Source: Tropicibacter naphthalenivorans
GTDB taxonomy: Bacteria; Pseudomonadota; Alphaproteobacteria; Rhodobacterales; Rhodobacteraceae
NCBI RefSeq assembly: GCF_900176475.1
Contig: NZ_FWXX01000006.1
Location: 202,039-266,038, forward strand
DNA length: 64,000 nucleotides
Reading direction: 5' to 3'
How positions within the stretch are numbered: position 1 is the stretch's first letter; every line of letters begins with the position of its first letter. This document shows positions 58,400-64,000 of the stretch, piece after piece. A program made the position numbers and the translations under genes. The notes beneath the pieces are model-generated. The model was given only the letters and a program-made list of their open reading frames with translations, searched no databases and was not told the origin of the DNA.

Positions 58400-60249
58400 C
58401 TATCCCAACACCCCCTCCACATCCGCCCGCCGATACCACAACCGCCCCTGGGCCGAGGCATCATTGATCGGACGGACCCAAAGGCATCCAATTTGTATTT
58501 CACGCCCAGCCGCCCCACGCCGGCCTTCTCGGCCAGTTCCTGCAGAAGCACATAGTCGCGAAGGAATGCCTCGATCCCGGCGACATCGAACAGCTTCACG
58601 CCGCGGCCGCGGGTGTTGGGCTCGACATGTTGGGCAAGGTAGGGCGTCCCATTCGGCCCGCGCAGTCGCGCGAGATTGCTAAATTCGATCTGCCGCACGC
58701 CGAGCAAGGCTGCGGCCTCGAAGCTGCCAACGCGGCCGTCGCCCTTAATGCGCGCCAGGGCATCCCGCACCTCGACCGGGTCGACCAGCAAGCCCTGCAC
58801 CTTCAGCTTCGGATCCACAATTTCGACACGGCTCAAGGCGCCTGACAGAATGCCCTGGAAGACATCCAGCGCCGGCCAACGGGATCGATCGACTGCGGCA
58901 TCAATGTTCATCATGCCTTCGGAGGGTGCTTTCACCCGTTCGGCCTGGGACAACAGTTCTTCGAGAAAGCCCTCGGCAGATGCGTGGAGGATCGTCTTGC
59001 GAGTCGACCGGACCTCGCCATCTTCGCCCTGCATTCGCGAGATCAGCCCAGCCCGCACGAGATCGTCTGCTTGCTTGAAGGTCGAGCCGAGGAACTCGGC
59101 CAATCCCGCGATCGACATCGAGGACAGCATAATCTCCGCCAGCGCCTCTACCTCTTCGGCGTCGAGGATCTCATAGGAGCGCGGTTTACCCAATTCTGCA
59201 TTGAGTACACCGTTCAGGATGGCAGCACGTTGCACCGCCCGCGGGCTGAGTCCCACTTTCTTGCCCAGGCTATAGACGGAATGAACGCGTTGTCGGTCGA
59301 CGGGCTCCCCGAACAGCATGGTGCCGGCCTCATAGGGGAAATTGTCGAGGATCAACTCCCAGACCACTTCACGGATGGGCCCCTTCCCCTTCGCGTCCTG
59401 CCGGTACTGGAGCCACTTGTAGAGACAGCCAAACACCTTTTGCGCACCACCCGACCGGTCACCGGTCAATGCCGCGTCGATGCGCTCCTGCAAAGCAGCT
59501 CGAATGGCCTCGCCGCCCCCTGCGGAAATCTCGAAGCCGTGCTTCCCGGCCTGATGCCAGTCCTCTTCGCCCAAGCGGGACAGCGAGACCATGGGCGGCT
59601 GAAGGAGAAACATCCCCAGCATCTCGCAGGCGCGGGCCGCCACATTGATCGGCTGGTCATCAAGCCAGGCAGGCCCCGGCTGGCGCGCCAGCCGGTTCGA
59701 GATATAGGCCTCCAGGCCCGACCACTCCCGCGCCATTGCTTGACCGGCAATCCCTGCCAGTGCCTTCTGATCCAGGGTGATATCGGTGATCAGTTACAGG
59801 CTTTTCGCAGGGGACTGGATTTTGCCTGGGAGCAGTGCCACCCCGTGAACTGGGCAGCTGCGGATATGGGCCACCTGCCACCCGATACGGCCGACGGCCA
59901 CGCCATGGGATGGGCTGTCAGGCTTCAAATCCTCAAGCAGGCACTTCGGGCAATACTTGGTCTTCCGGATATCGCCGAATTCGAACTGCACCGGCAGGCC
60001 CGCAAGCATGCGGCCCCCGTCCCCATCCACCGTGAAGGTCATCTCCCCCAACCGGCTTACAGGCAGTCCCAATAGCCCCTCGAGGCGATCAAGAGTCTCA
60101 GAGCCCGGCGCCGTCAGCGCGGCGCGCGGCAGATCCACGAAGGCGAGAAAGTCATGCAGCCCCATGCCGCAATGCCACTGCGCGGACCGGTTCAAATACG
60201 AGGTCAGGCATTCGCCTGCGATGACGGGAAGGATCGGATGAAGCGCCAT
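58400..60249 (-). pseudogene. tniQ: TniQ-family transposition protein, interrupted
   Basis: TniQ/TnsD-type target-selection protein of Tn7-like and Tn5053-like elements. The N-terminal part has the TniQ start (ILPVIAGECLTSYLNRSAQWHCGMGLHDFL) and a zinc-binding CPKCLLEDL ... CPVHGVALLP. An in-frame TAA (59794-59796) follows SPAKSL, then the same frame resumes for about 450 residues (AREWSGLEAYISNRLA). Near 58470-58482 a frame change precedes the natural end (INDASAQGRLWYRRADVEGVLG). As read it is broken. Confidence 0.75.
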
Positions 60250-60251
60250 GA

Positions 60252-60725
60252 TCAGCCCCGCGTCTTGCGCTTGCGGCTGCGTTTGGGTGCGACCTTGGCC
60301 GGCGCGAGCTCCTCATCGTCCGGCTGGACGATGCTGGTCCATTCCGAAACGGCAAAGATGTTGGCGGTGATCTCGGCCATCTCTTCGAGGAACACCCCCG
60401 ATGCGAGCCGGATTTCCGGCTTGATGGTGTAGGCGATGCGGTATCCGTCGTGCAGCGTGGCGATGACATCGAAGATGTGCTCGCGAAGGTCATCTTCGTC
60501 TTCTCCGAAGATGAACCGCTGCTGCTCGGCCAGTTCAGCCACCTCTTCATCAGCGTTCAGCAACATCTGATGGCAGAGTTCGAGCCAGCTTTCGGCCTGA
60601 ACACGGGTGCCTTCACCGTCCCCAAGGACGGCATGAGCGGTGCAATGGCCCTTGGAGGCCGCGGGTACGTCGCGATCAGCAACGGACGGGCTCGGCAGCG
60701 CGATGCCACCGGAAATATCAAACAT
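60252..60725 (-). CDS. TnsA-like endonuclease domain protein
   Basis: 157 residues. AESWLELCHQMLLNADEEVAELAEQQ followed by HIFDVIATLHDGYRIAYTIKPE matches the TnsA N-terminal nuclease pattern (Glu, Asp, then Q/E-x-K), with Glu in ESWLE, Asp in IFDV and Lys in TIKPE; the residue two before Lys is Thr instead of Gln/Glu, so catalysis is uncertain. C-terminus is basic (KRSRKRKTRG). Directly precedes tniQ by 2 bases. TnsB and TnsC are not in the window. Confidence 0.65.
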   Translation of the reverse strand: MFDISGGIALPSPSVADRDVPAASKGHCTAHAVLGDGEGTRVQAESWLELCHQMLLNADEEVAELAEQQRFIFGEDEDDLREHIFDVIATLHDGYRIAYTIKPEIRLASGVFLEEMAEITANIFAVSEWTSIVQPDDEELAPAKVAPKRSRKRKTRG

Positions 60726-61287
60726 GGGGAGTCCCCTCTACGCGATCATCCGGATCGGCATCCGGACAGGAAACGGCGAGATCGGCCGGGAACCGGCTGG
60801 ATCAGGCGCGTATCGCGTCGAGGAGTGGGGTGAGGATGTAGAGCATGCGCACCTTCGCGGGAATCATCGAGGGACCAGCCTTGAGACCGGTCATGGGGCC
60901 TTGGTCAGGCTGCCCGTATGAGTGCGAAAGAGGTGCTGCGTGTCTGGATCATCATAAGGTGAACCTCGGGTGCCACAGGGCATTTCTCAAGGGTGGCAGA
61001 GCATGACCTGTTTTTCAGTGCGCCCCGCATTTCGGTCCATCAGTTGCAGGAGGCGATGATCGAAGCGTTGAAAAGAGAATATAAAACAGAAACTTAGACC
61101 ACCTAAGACCATTATCATCCTGTCAATCACCTGTGGCGAAAGAAACACGAAAAGCCTTGTGCGACATGAACCAATCCACTCATACTTTGAGGCCAATTTC
61201 AAAAGGTAGCGCCTGCCTATGGTTTTTTTGATTGACTCACGCCATCTTCAAGCGCATAGTCTCAGCATCAAAACGGAGCGTCCCCAC
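60726..61287. other. Intergenic region between TnsA-like gene and restriction locus
   Basis: About 560 bases. The first part is GC-rich and without a convincing gene; the stretch 61000-61240 is AT-rich and probably holds the promoter of the restriction-modification genes. I see no inverted terminal repeat of a Tn7-like element here. Confidence 0.5.
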
Positions 61288-61563
61288 ATGAACATGACTC
61301 ACCATTTCGACTGCAGGATGAACCAACGCGGCATCAGGAAAGGCCTGACCGATCTCGCCCTCGACCTTGGCGAGATTGAGGGCGACCGCTACGTCCTCAC
61401 CACGCGGATCATCGACGAAGAACTCGAGCAGATGCGTCTCAGGAAGAAGCTCCTGGACGATGCGCGCAAGAAGGGTGGCGTCGTGGTTGTCGCTGGCGAA
61501 GACAGGTTGATTACCACCTATCATACCAACAGCTTTAACGCTAAGCTGGCAAAAAATAAGTAA
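61288..61563 (+). CDS. DUF4258-like small protein at the head of the restriction locus
   Basis: 91 residues: MTHHFDCRMNQRGIRKGLTDLALDLGEIEGDRYVLT... then GGVVVVAGEDRLITTYHTNSF. Fits the DUF4258 family, which has a RelE-like fold. It lies 20 bases before the methylase-like/specificity gene. Start at 61288 (MNMTHHF); the upstream 23 codons lack similarity. Toxin-like or regulatory role is inference. Confidence 0.7.
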   Translation: MNMTHHFDCRMNQRGIRKGLTDLALDLGEIEGDRYVLTTRIIDEELEQMRLRKKLLDDARKKGGVVVVAGEDRLITTYHTNSFNAKLAKNK

Positions 61564-61583
61564 CCCCTACCTATACGGTTCCG

Positions 61584-63305
61584 ATGAAAGCGCAAGAAAT
61601 CCTCACCCAGCTGCGCCTTGCGCGCTCCCCTTCGGAAGGTCTCTCAGCCTTTCTCGAGATCACGGCCAACTTGGTGGAAACCCAACGACCGCTGGAAGAA
61701 CTCGATGGCGCGAAGGCCGTCAGCAGGGAAGTCGCCCAGATCCTGGAAGGCGTCGGGCGCGCCCTGCTCGGCACACCCAGGCAGGAAAGGTATCGCACGC
61801 TTTCGGAGCTGATGGATGTGGTCAATGACCACCGCGGCGAAGGCTGGATCCGTGCGGAGGCCAGCCTGAAAATAGTCGACATGATCGGCGATGCGGCCTC
61901 GGTCCGGTTTTCCTATCCCTGGTCCATGCGGCCTTGTCTCGACTACACCATGATGTCGAATTTGGCGGAACGCGCACCCCAGATCAGCTTCGTGACGCCA
62001 ACCCCTGAGCAAGCGCGGATCATGGGGCACATCCTCAGCATCCTCGATCTCGGAGAAGCCGTATCCATCGAAACGGCCTGGGGCTGGGAGCGCCGAGAAG
62101 TCAGCAATGCTGCCGTGGAAGTCATGTTCCCGCCCTTCGGCCTCATCGTGAAGGATGACGACACCATCCCGGAACGCACCCTCGCAAGCCTCGGCCTCGA
62201 GCGCGGGAAGATCGGCCGGATGCTCTCGGAAACGCTGGCCATTGCAGATGCGACCGAAATGACGCTCGGCCGGGTGATCCTCTCGACCACCACCGGCGCC
62301 ATGTTCCGGATGGTCGGCAGCGAGACGGTGGCGCGGGACAACCTGATGCGCAGTGACCGCCTTCAGGCCATCATGGGGGTTCCCTCGGGGATGATGTTCA
62401 CCAATACGGGTATTCCGACGCTGCTCGTCACTTTGGCAACGACAGTCGCCAAGCGCAGTTCGGTGCGATTTGTGGATCTCGGGCATGACCTTGTTGCCGC
62501 CAAGGGCCGTCGTGGCCGGTTCGAGGTTCTCCCCGAGGCCTCATGGCTTGACCTGGCATCAGGTGCCAAGGTTGAAGATCGCGCCCTGGCGCGGGACGTC
62601 CCTTTCGAGGAGATCCGCGATAACAATCTCGTCCTCACCCCGAACCGCTACCTGAGCACCGGCGCGCGGGAGCGCATCGATGCCCTGCTGGAGAAGCACG
62701 ACGTTGCGCCACTGGAAGATCTCGTCGAGTTCATCCGGCCGCTGAGCATCTCCGAGGATGAGGGCGGTGAGTACACCCTGCTCGAGGCCATGCCCGCAGA
62801 CATTGTGCCCGATGGCTTCATTGCGGAGCCGAAACGTGCGGTGCGCGTGAGCATGGCCAAATACAACAAGGCCCGCAATCAGCGCCTGATCCCTGGTGAC
62901 GTGCTTATCGCGGTGAAGGGCACGGTAGGTTCGGTCGCTTTGGTGCCGGAAGGCATCCCGGAGGAGAACGCCGAAAAGATCTGGACCGCAGGGCAGTCGA
63001 TGATGATCCTGCGCGCCACTCGGCGCGGCGGCATCGCGGCGCTCGCACTCTACGAGTACCTCTCGGACCCGACGGTGCAGGAGCACATCCAGTCGCTTGC
63101 CGGCGGCGCGGTGATCCAGTCGATCGGCATGAAGGACCTCAAGGCTCTACCGATCCCGTTGCCGACCCTCGATACGCTGGAGGAGATGCGAGAGGGGTTT
63201 CAGCGCCGGAAGGATATCCTGGCCCAGATCGAGGAACTGCGGAGTCAACTGGAGGATGATCGGGCTGCCTGCTGGCCGCATCGGGAGCTTCGGGCCGCCG
63301 ACTGA
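61584..63305 (+). CDS. Type I restriction specificity subunit fused to a degenerate methylase-like domain
   Basis: 573 residues. Residues 110-320 follow the HsdM N6-methylase layout (FVTPTPEQARIMGHIL; RVILSTTTGAMFRMVG; RDNLMRSDRLQAIMGVPSGMMFTNTGIPTLLVTL), but the SAM-binding DPACGSG segment is absent and the catalytic NPPF is FPPF (VMFPPFGLIV), so this domain should not methylate. From about residue 355 a HsdS-type target-recognition domain follows (MAKYNKARNQRLIPGDVLIAVKGTVG, GMKDLKALPIPLPTLDTLEEM, coiled-coil tail). hsdM follows 110 bases downstream. Confidence 0.75.
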   Translation: MKAQEILTQLRLARSPSEGLSAFLEITANLVETQRPLEELDGAKAVSREVAQILEGVGRALLGTPRQERYRTLSELMDVVNDHRGEGWIRAEASLKIVDMIGDAASVRFSYPWSMRPCLDYTMMSNLAERAPQISFVTPTPEQARIMGHILSILDLGEAVSIETAWGWERREVSNAAVEVMFPPFGLIVKDDDTIPERTLASLGLERGKIGRMLSETLAIADATEMTLGRVILSTTTGAMFRMVGSETVARDNLMRSDRLQAIMGVPSGMMFTNTGIPTLLVTLATTVAKRSSVRFVDLGHDLVAAKGRRGRFEVLPEASWLDLASGAKVEDRALARDVPFEEIRDNNLVLTPNRYLSTGARERIDALLEKHDVAPLEDLVEFIRPLSISEDEGGEYTLLEAMPADIVPDGFIAEPKRAVRVSMAKYNKARNQRLIPGDVLIAVKGTVGSVALVPEGIPEENAEKIWTAGQSMMILRATRRGGIAALALYEYLSDPTVQEHIQSLAGGAVIQSIGMKDLKALPIPLPTLDTLEEMREGFQRRKDILAQIEELRSQLEDDRAACWPHRELRAAD

Positions 63306-63415
63306 ATAAAATACCGGGATTCCACAGGAATTCCGGCGACCAGCTATATCAATCCGCAATTCTTGCGCCTACTTTCCCGGTAAGTCGAGCATTGCACTAC
63401 GATTGGAGACCGGCC

Positions 63416-64000
63416 TTGAGCCAGGAAACGAAGAACAACACGACCCTCGCGGACTTCATCTGGAAAAACGCGGACGACCTCTAGGGCAATTTCCGCCACA
63501 CCGAATTCGGCAAAATCATCCTGCCGTTCACCCTTCTGCGCCGTCTGGAATGCGTGCTCGAACCGACGCGTGAAGCAACCCTGCAATCTGTCGAGACCTT
63601 CAAGGACAGCGGCATCGACATGGGCGTTCTCCTGCGCCAGCAGACCGGCTATCCGTTCTACAACACCTCAAACTACACCCTGGCAAGCCTGGGTGCGACG
63701 CGGACCCGTCAGAATCTCGAGGACTACATCGGTCAGTTCTCGGACAACGCCCGGGTCATCTTCGACCAGTTCGATTTCATCAACACCATCGCCCGCATGG
63801 ACCGGGCCGGTGTGCTCTACAAGATCTGCCAGAACTTCGCCGCGATGGACCTGCACCCCGAGGCAGTCCCCGAGCGGACCATGTCCAATGTCTACGAACA
63901 CCTGATCCGCAAGTTCGGCGCCGAGGTGAACGAGGCTGCGGAAGACTTCATGACGCCGCACGTAATGAACCGCCCCGCTTTTGCCGGAGGCTGATTACTC
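63416..64000 (+). pseudogene. hsdM: HsdM, type I restriction-modification methyltransferase (partial, with TAG; likely insertion at its end)
   Basis: The N-terminal HsdM helical domain is visible: ADFIWKNADDL then GNFRHTEFGKIILPFTLLRRLECVLEPTRE. A TAG at 63482-63484 replaces what is normally Trp or Arg. Start is probably TTG at 63416. Sequence fits HsdM up to AAEDFMTPH (about 63962), where FMTPR would be followed by the methylase core; instead GTAATGAACCGCCCCG and a different sequence follow to the window end, suggesting an insertion. Confidence 0.75.

Overview
The window is high-GC DNA from an alphaproteobacterium, most likely of the Rhodobacteraceae (roseobacter group). The evidence is the gene content (gentisate degradation, TRAP/TAXI and CUT1 transporters, HemP plus a TGA-N9-TCA iron-type operator, a Zur-type operator) and a recurring 3'-end motif. 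No database was consulted; family calls come from motifs and remembered family features.

Layout. 1-4.4 kb: sbcC (partial) and sbcD. 4.4-7.3 kb: a LysR regulator divergent from ilvD, which ends in a clean terminator. 7.4-9.8 kb: a GH3 beta-glucosidase. 9.9-14.1 kb: a complete 3-hydroxybenzoate/gentisate pathway with a divergent MarR regulator. 14.1-16.5 kb: a SLAC1/TDT transporter and a frameshifted GAF-EAL phosphodiesterase. 16.7-21.8 kb: a guanidine-I (ykkC) riboswitch followed by a nitrate/taurine-type ABC transporter, a probable Ni-dependent guanidine hydrolase, a strongly His-rich protein and a 59-aa membrane protein. I consider this the most interesting system here. 22.5-30.6 kb: a damaged catabolic locus (M24 peptidase, CUT1 ABC importer, NMT1-like protein, Asp/Glu racemase, RpiR regulator). 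30.6-43.6 kb: acyl-CoA/aromatic catabolism genes (HD-thiolase fusion, GST, GntR, flavin reductase/enoyl-CoA hydratase fusion, CMD protein, two CoA-transferases, alpha/beta hydrolase, TRAP-TAXI transporter, two acyl-CoA dehydrogenases). 44.1-48.2 kb: a zinc-acquisition operon of the ZrgABCDE type behind two Zur-like boxes. 48.3-49.8 kb: azoreductase and a CGNR regulator. 49.8-55.7 kb: iron acquisition (hemP, Fiu-like TonB receptor, PKHD hydroxylase, ExbB, ExbD, TonB). 55.7-56.7 kb: FMN-dependent alpha-hydroxyacid dehydrogenase. 57.2-64 kb: an accessory region of lower GC in part, with two hypothetical genes, TniQ and TnsA-like genes, and a type I restriction-modification locus.

A striking property is the number of lesions: seven in-frame stop codons and about eleven frameshifts, several at homopolymers, plus internal deletions that fuse or shorten genes. 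Most lie between 16 and 44 kb and again from 58 kb to the end, while 1-15 kb and 44-57 kb look clean. Either this part of the genome is decaying or the sequence carries assembly errors; raw reads would decide.

How the genes fit together: the guanidine operon would sense, import and hydrolyse guanidine to urea and ammonia. The 44-56 kb block is a metal-starvation block (zinc, then iron). The gentisate block funnels 3-hydroxybenzoate to fumarate and pyruvate.
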